Positions 16,515 to 24,016 of a DNA stretch of 64,000 nt are shown piece after piece (the stretch's first letter is position 1; the number at the start of each line of letters is the position of its first letter). The notes beneath the pieces are model-generated. The model ran no database searches. It saw nothing but the letters and a program-made list of their open reading frames with translations, and had not been told where the DNA came from. This DNA is from an uncultured Clostridia bacterium (GTDB taxonomy: Bacteria; Bacillota; Clostridia; Christensenellales; UBA1242), in the NCBI GenBank assembly GCA_934747805.1, contig CAKVHC010000001.1, positions 62,001 to 126,000 of the forward strand, read 5' to 3'. The position numbers were made by a program, and so were the translations under genes.

Positions 16515-17615
16515 TAACTTTTTAACGCTTTTAAATATTCGTCGATAAACGGCTCAATGTCGCCATTCATCACAGCTTGCACGTCACTTGTTTCGTAATC
16601 TGTGCGGTGATCCTTCACCATTGTGTAAGGCTGGAAGACGTAAGAGCGGATCTGACTGCCCCATTCAATTTTCTTCAAACTGCCCTGAATTTGTTTGAGT
16701 TCTTTCGCACGTTTTTCTTCTTCGAGTGCAAGCAATTTGGCTGACAAAATTTTGATCGCCATTTCTTTATTTTGGATTTGCGAACGCTCATTCTGACAGG
16801 TGACAACAATGCCTGTTGGCAAGTGCGTTATGCGAATGGCACTTTCCGTCTTGTTGATATGCTGTCCGCCTGCTCCGCCACTGCGATATGTGTCAATCTT
16901 GAGTTCGTCAGGATTGATCTTGACGTTGCACTCGTCATTCACTTCTGGAATCACGTCCACACTGGCAAAACTTGTGTGTCGTCTAGCCTCACTGTCAAAC
17001 GGCGAAATTCGTACAAGACGATGAACACCTTTTTCGCATTTGAACTTACCATAAGCATTCTCACCCGATACGATAAATGTAATCGACTTTGTGCCAGCAT
17101 CATTGCCTTCCACACGATCGACCACCGTAAAGTCGTAGTCCGATTTGTTGCAATACATGGTGTACATACGATATAGCATATCCACCCAGTCTTGTGCTTC
17201 AGTTCCGCCTGCACCTGCGTGAATGGTCACGATAGCATTGAAGTCGTCATATTTTTCATTCAAAAGAGTGCGAATCTTCAACGCATCCAGTTCTTTGTCT
17301 AGTGCAATAATCTCTTCGTAGGTCTCGTCCACAATCGCAGACTCTCGCCCTTCGTCGCACAACTCTTTCATCACAATTAAATCTCCGATCTTTGACTTAA
17401 TTGCATCCACCTTGGCAAATAGTTTCTGGATCTCTTTTATTTGACGGTTGGTGCTTTTTGCCCTATCCATATTAGACCAAAAGTTAGGCGATTCACGCTC
17501 AGCAATAAGCCTATCTAACTCTGCTTGCTTCTTGTCTAAGTCAAAGACACTCCTTAATGTATTCAAAGTTCTGTGTCAATTCCACAATCTGTTCTTCAAT
17601 GTTGTCAAATGTCAT
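16514..17615 (-). CDS. prfB: Peptide chain release factor 2, made by programmed +1 frameshift
   Basis: Releases finished peptides at UAA and UGA codons. Translation starts at ATG 17615 (MTFDNIEEQIVELTQNFEYI), preceded by AGGTGT, and reads 24 codons to CTT TGA C. A +1 shift at CTT (17546-17544) skips one base and continues at GAC TTA GAC. The full product is 366 residues, normal for RF2. SPF, the stop-recognition tripeptide, is at about 204-206 and the catalytic GGQ at about 249-251. Simple ORF calling would start wrongly at 17566. tsaD follows with a one-base overlap. Confidence 0.97.
17540..17555 (-). promoter_or_regulatory. RF2 programmed frameshift site
   Basis: On the minus strand: the Shine-Dalgarno-like AAGGAG (17555-17550), a 3-nt gap, then CTT TGA C (17546-17540). 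This is the standard autoregulatory element: when RF2 is scarce the ribosome pauses at UGA and slips +1. Confidence 0.95.
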
Positions 17616-17631
17616 AGTACACCTCGCAAAT

Positions 17632-17659
17632 ATTATATAACATATTCACCAAAACGCAA
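17632..17659 (-). promoter_or_regulatory. prfB-tsaD promoter
   Basis: TTGCGT (17659-17654) and TATAAT (17637-17632) with 16 bp between them, giving a leader of about 10 nt that holds the AGGTGT ribosome site. Confidence 0.7.
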
Positions 17660-17801
17660 AATGTTTGTAGTCATTTCGTCCACCTAAACTTACAAATAAT
17701 TTAACACCACATTAAATATCTGTCGCTACCGAAACACTTTTTCGTCTAATATTCTCTGTAAAAAATATTTGCACTTGATTAATTCATTGTTGAACCCTTT
17801 G

Positions 17802-17947
17802 TGAATGCACAGTGACCGATATTATCAATAAAAAAAATTGCAATTGAATGATTATTAAATGACTATCTTTATGAATACTCCGTGAGCGCCGATATAATAG
17901 GTATAGATAATTAAAAAAGAGTTTAGCGATGAATGATTATTAAATGA
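17802..17947. repeat. Degenerate tandem duplication in the prfB-rpsR spacer
   Basis: Two units of about 61 and 76 bp (17802-17862 and 17872-17947). Each begins TGAAT, has GTGA...CCGATAT(T/A)AT inside, and ends with the same 17-bp sequence GAATGATTATTAAATGA (17846-17862 and 17931-17947). The second 17-mer forms most of the loop of the rpsR terminator. No gene is visible in 17616-17989. Confidence 0.7.
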
Positions 17948-17964
17948 ATGCTAAACTCTTTTTT
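17913..17964 (-). terminator. Long-stem terminator of the rpsF-ssb-rpsR operon
   Basis: Perfect 15-bp stem AAAAAAGAGTTTAGC (17913-17927) / GCTAAACTCTTTTTT (17950-17964) with a 22-nt loop. Confidence 0.85.
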
Positions 17965-17989
17965 CTTACCTATTACTTTATCAAGCGAA

Positions 17990-18316
17990 CTATTCGCCTT
18001 TGATCTGCACCAACGCCATATTTCTAGCACGTTTGATAGCAGTTGTCAATTCTCTTTGGTGCTTTGCGCAAGTACCAGTTTGACGACGTGGAAGGATTTT
18101 ACCCTTTTCAGTGATAAATTTCTTCATCTTTGCAACGTCTTTGTAATCGATTGCTTTGCAATCTCTGTCTTCACAGAAAATGCAAACTTTCTTTTTAGGT
18201 TGACGTTTGAAATATTTTTTTGTCTTGTCAAACTTTGGCTTTTCAGTAGCTTCAGTCTTAGCTGGTTCAGCTTTAACTTCTTCTACCTTTTCAACTGTTT
18301 CAATGATTTCTTCCAT
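17990..18316 (-). CDS. rpsR: Ribosomal protein S18 with acidic N-terminal extension
   Basis: Small-subunit protein that pairs with S6 on the platform. The conserved S18 body starts near residue 42 and includes CIFCEDRDC plus a later Cys in [11 protein letters not shown], the zinc-type (C+) form, and ends with KRARNMALV. At 108 residues it is longer than the usual 75-90 because of about 35 leading residues rich in Glu, Lys and Ala. The ATG follows TAAGGAGAAAG. Last gene of the S6 operon. Confidence 0.96.
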   Translation of the reverse strand: MEEIIETVEKVEEVKAEPAKTEATEKPKFDKTKKYFKRQPKKKVCIFCEDRDCKAIDYKDVAKMKKFITEKGKILPRRQTGTCAKHQRELTTAIKRARNMALVQIKGE

Positions 18317-18329
18317 ACTTTCTCCTTAA

Positions 18330-18725
18330 TTAAAATGGTAGGCTATCGTCATCGACTGGACGAAGATCACTAACAGGTTCAGCGTCGTCTCTAGTTGCAC
18401 TGTCGCCACTAGAACGGCTGTTCAAAAACTCAATTTCGCTGGCAATGATGTCTGTTGCGTATCTCTTAACACCATCAACTTCGTATGTACGATTTTGAAG
18501 TGAGCCAACAACAGCGATCTTGCTACCTTTGCTTAAATATTTGCTACAATTCTCAGCGTCGTTTCTCCAAACGGTGATGTTGAAGAAATCTGTTTCACGA
18601 GTGCCATCTGCATTGGCAAAACGACGTGACACTGCCAAACTGAGTCGGCAGAGTGAAACTCCGCTAGAAGTAGTACTGAGTTCAGGGTCTCTTGTTAGAT
18701 TGCCTATTAAAAATACTTTATTCAT
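18330..18725 (-). CDS. ssb: Single-stranded DNA-binding protein
   Basis: Coats single-stranded DNA during replication and repair. It has an OB fold (residues 1-105) starting NKVFLIGNLTRDPEL, a short flexible linker, and the acidic interaction tip DDDSLPF at the C-terminus that recruits partner proteins. 131 residues, slightly short because the linker is reduced. It lies between rpsF and rpsR, 13 nt after rpsF, as in most Firmicutes. Confidence 0.97.
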   Translation of the reverse strand: MNKVFLIGNLTRDPELSTTSSGVSLCRLSLAVSRRFANADGTRETDFFNITVWRNDAENCSKYLSKGSKIAVVGSLQNRTYEVDGVKRYATDIIASEIEFLNSRSSGDSATRDDAEPVSDLRPVDDDSLPF

Positions 18726-18738
18726 AATTTACCTCTAA

Positions 18739-19017
18739 TTATTTAGCAACAATCATGTGACGAATAACATTTTCGTTAATGTTAAGTTCACGGTTGATTG
18801 TAGCAACTGCTGCGGTTGGGGCAGTGAAATATGTTAGCACGTAGGTGCCTTCACGCATCTTGTTGATTTCGTAAGCGAACTTCTTGTTGCCTTGATTTTC
18901 GCTAGACTCAATCGTACCGCCACACTTCTCAATGAAAGCGTTTACCTTAGCGATTGTTTGCTCTTTAGCTTCGTCGCTAGTGTTGCTCTTGATGATGTAG
19001 TACAATTCGTATTTCAT
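18739..19017 (-). CDS. rpsF: Ribosomal protein S6
   Basis: Small-subunit platform protein binding S18. 92 residues with the ferredoxin-like fold: MKYELYYIIKS at the N-terminus, the central FAYEINKMREGTYVLTYF and the terminal ENVIRHMIV. The ATG follows AAGGAGAGAGAAAA. First gene of the rpsF-ssb-rpsR operon. Upstream are a good promoter and a cluster of three DnaA boxes. Confidence 0.97.
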   Translation of the reverse strand: MKYELYYIIKSNTSDEAKEQTIAKVNAFIEKCGGTIESSENQGNKKFAYEINKMREGTYVLTYFTAPTAAVATINRELNINENVIRHMIVAK

Positions 19018-19099
19018 TTTTCTCTCTCCTTATGGTCTTTGGCTCTAAACGAGCAAGGAATTTGGCTGCTAAACGCTAACCAAACTTTTCGACATTGCA

Positions 19100-19128
19100 A
19101 GTATAACACAAATAAAGATTTATTGCAA
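19100..19128 (-). promoter_or_regulatory. rpsF operon promoter
   Basis: On the minus strand TTGCAA (19128-19123), 17 bp, TATACT (19105-19100). It leaves a leader of about 75 nt, which could hold the S6:S18 autoregulatory structure; I did not resolve that fold. Confidence 0.75.
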
Positions 19129-19160
19129 GTGCTAATTTTACAATTTTGCCGTAAAACAAC

Positions 19161-19186
19161 AAAAAACTCACCCCGAAAGGTGAGTT
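19161..19186 (-). terminator. Terminator of the 19289-20590 lipoprotein gene
   Basis: Stem AACTCACC (19165-19172) / GGTGAGTT (19179-19186), followed on the minus strand by a T run. Confidence 0.75.
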
Positions 19187-19196
19187 ATGCACCGAG

Positions 19197-19228
19197 TTAT
19201 CCACAATTGTGGAAAACTATGTGGATAA
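19197..19228. promoter_or_regulatory. Cluster of three perfect DnaA boxes
   Basis: TTATCCACA (19197-19205), TGTGGAAAA (19208-19216) and TGTGGATAA (19220-19228) all match TTWTNCACA on one strand or the other. Centre spacing is 11-12 bp, about one helical turn. They lie between the lipoprotein stop codon and the rpsF promoter, far from oriC. Confidence 0.75.
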
Positions 19229-19288
19229 CTAAGTGGAAATCTCAACTCATTTTGCAAAACTTGTCACTTCTTGCCGAGATTTTCTAAG

Positions 19289-20590
19289 TTAATTATTCGA
19301 GTTATCCCAAATCAATGTAGAGTCGCCTTCGGTTGCAACGACTGCTTCTAGGGTGATTTTAAGCGTGCTGCAACCCTGGTCATTAGAAGTAGTAGGAATA
19401 TAAATTCCACTGCAAAAGTCTTGTCTAGTATCACTATATATTTTTGTAAGCAAATCTGCACTTGAACCTTGCCCTAAATAGTAATATCCGTCAATTAGCG
19501 TCCAACCGGATTGCAGTCCTTTTATTTCGAGTTCGATATTACACTCTATTTTTAATCTAACAAATATCCATGCTGACGAGATATTGGATATATTAAAGCT
19601 AATTTCTCCCGCAAGCTTGTCGCCTGCTACATTATTTTGGCAGCACAATGTCGCTGTGACGCTATTCGTATTTTCACTATAGCTAGTTCCACCTATTTGC
19701 AAAGTTGCTATTATGGACGCAGGCACAACGGGATCATAAAATTTAAACATCAAGTAGCCGTCCTTATCGCTGACAACTTGCTTAAAATTGTCTGGACAAG
19801 TTACATTGTTTGAATTTGTTTTCCAATAGATTGTGTTTACTCCTGAAAGTATGGTATCTTTCGATAATGCCGAACCACCTTCAACATATACAATGTCATC
19901 AACTCGACTAGTTAATTTTGCATACAAAACAAATTCGTCCTTTATTTTTTCCGTGTCCCATTTAGCAATAATCATTTCGTTATTGTTAACCAATGGGGTG
20001 AAACTAGTTATCTTTGTTTCATTTACACCAGTCCCCACATACCAACCTAAAAAATATTGCGAAATATCACTATTCGCATTTGCAGGCTTACCCTTGAATG
20101 TTGGCATAACAATATAACTACCACATTCTGTTGTCTTTTTATAATTTGAGCCAGATTTGCCGATTTCAAAACAATATTCATTTACCATTATATTTGCAAA
20201 ATAGTCATCCAATTCTTTAAATTCCGTAGGTAAATTCAAACTGAAATTGAACTCCAATGCTTTGGTTGAAGCATTATCTATTCTTTCTTTTAATAATCGT
20301 AATGACACTAGTTGATGCCACTCGTTGTCAGTTCCTTGATATTTCCAAACTATATAGTCATTTATTATTGCCAACTCAATTTGTTTTTCGTTTAGCCCAC
20401 CTCCTTGCTCTATTTTAATATCATCCACAGTCGCAATATTTTCCCAATCATTATTTCTACACGACCATTGAATATAACCGTTTTGCTCTCGCACTTTTAT
20501 CTCCGCATCAGCCTGACAACCAGCAAACAAGGTAACAATTGGCAATAGCATCAAACACATCATTAAAGCGAATGCTCTCACCTTTTTCAT
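19289..20590 (-). CDS. Predicted surface lipoprotein with InlB-type repeat region
   Basis: 433 residues. A lipoprotein signal ends in LFAGC at residues 21-25. Two short similar segments follow, NGYIQWSCRNNDWENI and NDYIVWKYQGTDNEWHQL, of the GxIxWxxxxxxW kind seen in Clostridia surface proteins. The centre contains FLGWYVGTG with IIAKWDT, resembling a Listeria-Bacteroides (InlB B) repeat. The rest is beta-rich and unrecognised. Function unknown; likely anchored outside the cell. The start follows AAAGGAGAAAATAT. Its promoter is occupied by an operator shared with the divergent XRE gene. Confidence 0.75.
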   Translation of the reverse strand: MKKVRAFALMMCLMLLPIVTLFAGCQADAEIKVREQNGYIQWSCRNNDWENIATVDDIKIEQGGGLNEKQIELAIINDYIVWKYQGTDNEWHQLVSLRLLKERIDNASTKALEFNFSLNLPTEFKELDDYFANIMVNEYCFEIGKSGSNYKKTTECGSYIVMPTFKGKPANANSDISQYFLGWYVGTGVNETKITSFTPLVNNNEMIIAKWDTEKIKDEFVLYAKLTSRVDDIVYVEGGSALSKDTILSGVNTIYWKTNSNNVTCPDNFKQVVSDKDGYLMFKFYDPVVPASIIATLQIGGTSYSENTNSVTATLCCQNNVAGDKLAGEISFNISNISSAWIFVRLKIECNIELEIKGLQSGWTLIDGYYYLGQGSSADLLTKIYSDTRQDFCSGIYIPTTSNDQGCSTLKITLEAVVATEGDSTLIWDNSNN

Positions 20591-20620
20591 ATATTTTCTC
20601 CTTTTACATATACTAACGTT

Positions 20621-20662
20621 ATTATACTAGGTCTATTGACCTAAATCAAGTCTTTTGACCTA
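20621..20662. promoter_or_regulatory. Lipoprotein promoter with palindromic operators
   Basis: On the minus strand TTGATT (20649-20644), 17 bp, TATAAT (20626-20621). The spacer contains the perfect palindrome TAGGTC-TATT-GACCTA (20628-20643). A second, imperfect copy CAAGTC-TTTT-GACCTA (20647-20662) overlaps the -35 box, 19 bp away centre to centre. The XRE gene at 20683 is the obvious candidate to bind both. Confidence 0.8.
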
Positions 20663-20682
20663 AAATGTTTTAACATAATTGT

Positions 20683-20880
20683 ATGGAATTTAAAGAAATA
20701 GTAAAAGATATCTTGGTGACATATGGGTACAGCCAACAAAAATTGGCTGACGAATTGAACGTCAATCAGACAACAGTGAGTCAATGGCTATTAGGACGCA
20801 AAAAACCATCATACGATAGCATTGAAATGATGTACAAAAAATTTAAAATAACTCCAAACGAAATTTTCGGGGTTGAATAG
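20683..20880 (+). CDS. Small XRE regulator divergent from the lipoprotein gene
   Basis: 65 residues, all helix-turn-helix: YGYSQQKLADELNVNQTTVS then QWLLGRKKPSYDSI. There is no sensor domain. No ribosome site precedes the ATG at 20683, and a possible -10 TAAAAT (20661-20666) leaves a leader of only about 10 nt. The paired operators at 20628 and 20647 separate it from the lipoprotein gene, so it probably represses that gene and itself. A short hairpin terminator follows. Confidence 0.85.
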   Translation: MEFKEIVKDILVTYGYSQQKLADELNVNQTTVSQWLLGRKKPSYDSIEMMYKKFKITPNEIFGVE

Positions 20881-20899
20881 GGCGACAGTCGCCTTTTTT
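20881..20899 (+). terminator. Terminator of the XRE gene
   Basis: GGCGA-CAG-TCGCC followed by TTTTTT. Confidence 0.7.
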
Positions 20900-20938
20900 G
20901 TTTTCATTAATTGATACTCATCCGCATAAACATAAAGT

Positions 20939-21634
20939 ATGGAATATGGGCGAAAGCAAAGGTTGTTGATTGGAGTTGCCACATTGGTGGTGTTTTGCGT
21001 GGTGGTCATATTTGCCACAATACCAGCTGTCTTTGTGGACAAGTCGCCCAAATGGCAAAAGACTGTTTTGCTCGATGCAGGACATGGCGGACGAGATGGT
21101 GGATGCGTGGGTGCGAACGGCAGCATTGAAAAGGAATTGAATCTCGCATACACACTGGAAATAAAGCGAATGCTCGAAGACGCTGGAGTGCGTGTGGTTC
21201 TGACACGAGCACAAGACGAGGCGCTCTACTCTCCACTTGCTCGCAACAAAAAGATTGACGACATGCAAAAACGTGTGGCCATCATCAAGCGTACAAAACC
21301 AGATTTATACATAAGCATACATATGAACTCCACAAGTTACACCTATCGGCAAGGCACTCAAGTGTATTATGGACAAGTGAACGACAGTGGAAAAGGTTTT
21401 GCCGAACTACTCGCCAAGACATACAATCGTTTGTTGCCGAACGCTAGCCCAACTGCCAAGTCTGGCGACCTATACATTCTCGATCAGACTAATTTTGCCG
21501 GAGTGTTGGTCGAGTGCGGATTTTTGTCCAATGCGGAAGAAGAAGCCAATCTGTTAACCAAAGAGTATCGCCAGCGTGTAGCTTACGCCACATTCTGCGG
21601 CGTGATGTTGTGTCTGGGGTTGAAAACCGCTTAA
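20939..21634 (+). CDS. N-acetylmuramoyl-L-alanine amidase, CwlD-like (Amidase_3)
   Basis: Zinc amidase that cleaves the bond between muramic acid and L-alanine. It has one N-terminal membrane anchor (about residues 9-33), then the Amidase_3 fold. Zinc ligands are H49 in LLDAGHGG, E64 in GSIEKE and H128 in ISIHMNS; the catalytic Glu lies in VLVECGFLSN. At 231 residues and with a single domain it matches CwlD, which makes muramic lactam in spore cortex; a vegetative role is possible. No clear ribosome site precedes the ATG. Confidence 0.88.
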   Translation: MEYGRKQRLLIGVATLVVFCVVVIFATIPAVFVDKSPKWQKTVLLDAGHGGRDGGCVGANGSIEKELNLAYTLEIKRMLEDAGVRVVLTRAQDEALYSPLARNKKIDDMQKRVAIIKRTKPDLYISIHMNSTSYTYRQGTQVYYGQVNDSGKGFAELLAKTYNRLLPNASPTAKSGDLYILDQTNFAGVLVECGFLSNAEEEANLLTKEYRQRVAYATFCGVMLCLGLKTA

Positions 21635-21637
21635 GTC

Positions 21638-21665
21638 TTGACATTGCGAAAAATTGTGCTATACT
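21638..21665 (+). promoter_or_regulatory. Promoter of the 53-residue small gene
   Basis: TTGACA (21638-21643), 16 bp, TATACT (21660-21665), starting directly after the cwlD-like stop. Confidence 0.8.
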
Positions 21666-21715
21666 CTCACACGACTAGATGAGGAGATACAACCCTCGCA
21701 TAAAAGGAAAGAAGT

Positions 21716-21877
21716 ATGGAAAAGAATTTGACTCAAAAACTCATTAATAAAAATAGCGAAAAAACACATTGTCATGCATCCGCTGCAAAAGCTTATGAAC
21801 AGATGAAAAAAGCACAGGCAGAAAAAAATAAAGACAACAACAAGAAAAAACCTGCAAAAATGATTATAGAACGCTAA
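21716..21877 (+). CDS. Small basic protein of unknown function
   Basis: 53 residues, highly charged: MEKNLTQKLINKNSEK, an HCHA segment near residue 18, a helical stretch with AAKAYEQMKKAQAEK, then a Lys/Asn-rich tail ending KMIIER. It has its own consensus promoter, the ribosome site AAGGAAAG 4-5 nt before the ATG, and a strong terminator just after the stop, so it is a complete one-gene unit. I do not recognise the family. The composition suggests a soluble, perhaps nucleic-acid-binding, helical protein. Confidence 0.7.
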   Translation: MEKNLTQKLINKNSEKTHCHASAAKAYEQMKKAQAEKNKDNNKKKPAKMIIER

Positions 21878-21890
21878 TTTGTAAAAAAAT

Positions 21891-21913
21891 GACCGCTAAG
21901 TGCGGTCTTTTTT
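21891..21913. terminator. Bidirectional terminator between small gene and YgjV-like gene
   Basis: GACCGC (21891-21896) / GCGGTC (21902-21907) flanked by A and T runs. It includes the stop codon of the minus-strand gene. Confidence 0.85.
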
Positions 21914-22414
21914 CATTTTAAATATTCTTATTAATTCAAAAGTGATAACCACCAGTTCGGCAACTATTGCGAAAATGGATTTGTAGCAAATGCCATAAAC
22001 CACCCAAATTATACTATTTGCAAAACTAATAATAGTGTAGAGTTTTAGACTGCTCTGCCAATAACCATACGTGAGATTGACGCTTGCCACAATTGACATA
22101 AAGTCGTACCAATATCTAAATCCCAAAACTCCAAAGCCAACAGCAATCAATATACAGATTGTCAGCGACCAATAGTTATGCTCAGCACCACGTTTATTAT
22201 CTATGTAAAACCAAACAAGTCTTGGCAAGGTCGCCACGTTAATAAGCGCACCCGTTGCAGAGCCTAAAAGAAAATAATGAGTGAAATAACAGAGCGTGTT
22301 TATCATACCCAAAATTAAGACCTTCCGTTTATCTCTAACGAAAAAAGACGGTACGACAGCGCCAATTGCTAAAACCATAAATATCTGTGAAATGATATAT
22401 TTAGTCGTCCACAT
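21896..22414 (-). CDS. YgjV-family inner membrane protein
   Basis: 172 residues with about six membrane helices, built of short repeated hydrophobic pairs. Segments such as LGMINTLCYFTHYFLLGSAT and FANSIIWVVYGI match the YgjV (Imp-YgjV) family, whose function is unknown. Its first 14 bases overlap the end of the upstream acetyltransferase-like gene, so the two are translated from one message. It ends inside the terminator at 21891. Confidence 0.75.
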   Translation of the reverse strand: MWTTKYIISQIFMVLAIGAVVPSFFVRDKRKVLILGMINTLCYFTHYFLLGSATGALINVATLPRLVWFYIDNKRGAEHNYWSLTICILIAVGFGVLGFRYWYDFMSIVASVNLTYGYWQSSLKLYTIISFANSIIWVVYGICYKSIFAIVAELVVITFELIRIFKMKKDRT

Positions 22415-22949
22415 TAAAATTTCTCACCTCATATATCTTACCATGCTTTGACGTGGTGACAAAGTGTGCCTTGAGAAAATGCTTTGCGCACTTTTCGCCA
22501 ATAGGAGTGACGCAATCCATTACGACATGTGAAATGTGTTTACCCTGCGAGATTATTTTTTCAACTTTATCGCAGAAACCTTGCCACAACTTTTTCACCG
22601 CAATGCCATTCTGAAATTTTTTATCCAGCGCAATTGACGTGAACAGGCATTTATTCTCACCCAACTTAAATGGCAGTATATCTTCGAGGGTCATCTCATA
22701 ATCTGGCAGCGTTCCTTTCAAAATTCTGTCGTAGCAATTATCCGTTACAGCCATAAAATTAATATAGCCAACAACACAATCATCATACAAAAGAAAAGTA
22801 TAGATATCTTTGTTGACACTTAGCCAATCGCAGCAAACATTTTGGTCGCCAACTTCTTCGCTGATAAAAAACTGTTTGTCTATTGCGATTGCCTGCTCAA
22901 GCCGCTCATTAGTCACATCATATGCAATGGAAAAATTATTTGCTTTCAT
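22401..22949 (-). CDS. GNAT-like acetyltransferase
   Basis: About 182 residues. The pattern fits a GNAT fold: an N-terminal helix pair, a central strand with FLLYDDCVVGYINFMAVTD, then CLFTSIALDKKFQNGIAVKK in the place of the CoA-binding strand-loop-helix; the R/QxxGxG signature is only weakly present. Substrate unknown. A GTG at 22955 is an alternative start, but the promoter TTGACT (22987-22982), 17 bp, TATATT (22964-22959) ends 9 nt before the ATG at 22949, implying an almost leaderless message. Overlaps the YgjV-like gene. Confidence 0.65.
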   Translation of the reverse strand: MKANNFSIAYDVTNERLEQAIAIDKQFFISEEVGDQNVCCDWLSVNKDIYTFLLYDDCVVGYINFMAVTDNCYDRILKGTLPDYEMTLEDILPFKLGENKCLFTSIALDKKFQNGIAVKKLWQGFCDKVEKIISQGKHISHVVMDCVTPIGEKCAKHFLKAHFVTTSKHGKIYEVRNFNVDD

Positions 22950-22958
22950 TTCCACATA

Positions 22959-22987
22959 AATATATCACAAAGAAAAATGAAAGTCAA
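22959..22987 (-). promoter_or_regulatory. Promoter of the GNAT-like / YgjV-like unit
   Basis: TTGACT and TATATT with 17 bp between them on the minus strand, ending 9 nt before the start codon. The rest of the 22950-23205 spacer is AT-rich with no recognisable element. Confidence 0.7.
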
Positions 22988-23205
22988 AAATTTATTTTAA
23001 ATTAAAACCACAGATTTTCGTTTGTAAAAATTTTAGTGTAAAAATATTGGATTTTGCAATTTTTACATCAAAAACAAGTATTTTTGCCAAAAATTTGCAC
23101 ATAAAATACATAGAATTCAAATTTTTAAACGCTTAAAATTATTATTATATATATGTAACACAGACAAACGTGATCTAAACTGCTAAAAAATGCAAGTGAT
23201 AGAAC

Positions 23206-23233
23206 TTGACAAAGGTTTTCAATATGGTATAAT
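23206..23233 (+). promoter_or_regulatory. Promoter of the 151-residue unknown gene
   Basis: TTGACA (23206-23211), 16 bp, TATAAT (23228-23233). Confidence 0.8.
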
Positions 23234-23262
23234 GCTAATGAAATATAAAAGGACGTTACATT

Positions 23263-23718
23263 ATGGAAAAGAACACAATTAACACTGATTACTATAAAGA
23301 ATCCTTGAACCACGAGATTGCAAAAAATTCTTCTTTGCCAGAGCGAATTTCTGAAAAAGTTGAATACACTCCAGGCGCTGAAAATAAGACAGAGTTTTAT
23401 ATAGTGTCAAATGGTAAACACTATCTGCTTGTGTCAATCAACAATCTTTACACAAAGAAAAGAATCACAGACTGTGTCGTTCCAATTAGAAGAGCAATGG
23501 CAGTAAAATATGTTGCTAGCGGAATGTGTGAATTTTACTCAATTCCTTACGACACTAAACACGTATTGCAAGTCGATGTAGTGAATCCTGTCGGCAAGCA
23601 CGCAACATTAGGAGAACTATTGTTTAAAAATAAGCAAACTGAAAATGGCGAATTGATTATTACTTGCTGTGAGCCAGCTACTCAGCATAGAGAAAAGGAA
23701 ATTGAAATGGATAGATAA
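23263..23718 (+). CDS. Conserved-looking protein of unknown function
   Basis: 151 residues, soluble, no signal peptide. After a polar N-terminus the sequence is beta-rich (FYIVSNGKHYLLVSINNLY, then TDCVVPIRRAMAVKYVASG and a Cys/His-bearing tail). I recognise no family. The gene has a consensus promoter, AAAGGA as ribosome site before the ATG at 23263, and a strong terminator, so it is a complete unit and probably well expressed. Confidence 0.65.
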   Translation: MEKNTINTDYYKESLNHEIAKNSSLPERISEKVEYTPGAENKTEFYIVSNGKHYLLVSINNLYTKKRITDCVVPIRRAMAVKYVASGMCEFYSIPYDTKHVLQVDVVNPVGKHATLGELLFKNKQTENGELIITCCEPATQHREKEIEMDR

Positions 23719-23721
23719 TGT

Positions 23722-23757
23722 AAAAAAAGAATTTGCAAAAGCGAATTCTTTTTTTTA
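23722..23757 (+). terminator. Terminator of the 151-residue unknown gene
   Basis: Stem AAAAAGAATT / AATTCTTTTT with loop TGCAAAAGCG, then more T. Confidence 0.8.
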
Positions 23758-24016
23758 ATTATAAATAAATTTACACATAGCATGTTAAAATAAATTTATT
23801 GCAATATAATTCAAATAAAGATATATTGCAATGTTAATCTAAATAAATATTGAAATATATAAATAATATTAAATATAAATAAAAAAATATTGAAAAAATA
23901 ATGATTTTTCACCATTTTGCAGGCAATTTGCAATTATTTAACAATATTTTTTATTATTTTATAATTTTGTTTATTTATTTATATTTAATTCAATGTTTTT
24001 TTAATTATATATTTTG
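23758..24016. other. Very AT-rich spacer without a visible gene
   Basis: About 260 bp of nearly pure A and T between a plus-strand terminator and the 3' end of the hydrogenase/rubrerythrin gene. It has short inverted A/T repeats around 23880-23960 but no DnaA box, promoter pair or open frame that I can support. Confidence 0.5.

Noticed and set aside
23758..24016. Second replication origin in AT-rich spacer
   Set aside because: No DnaA boxes and no replication genes nearby.
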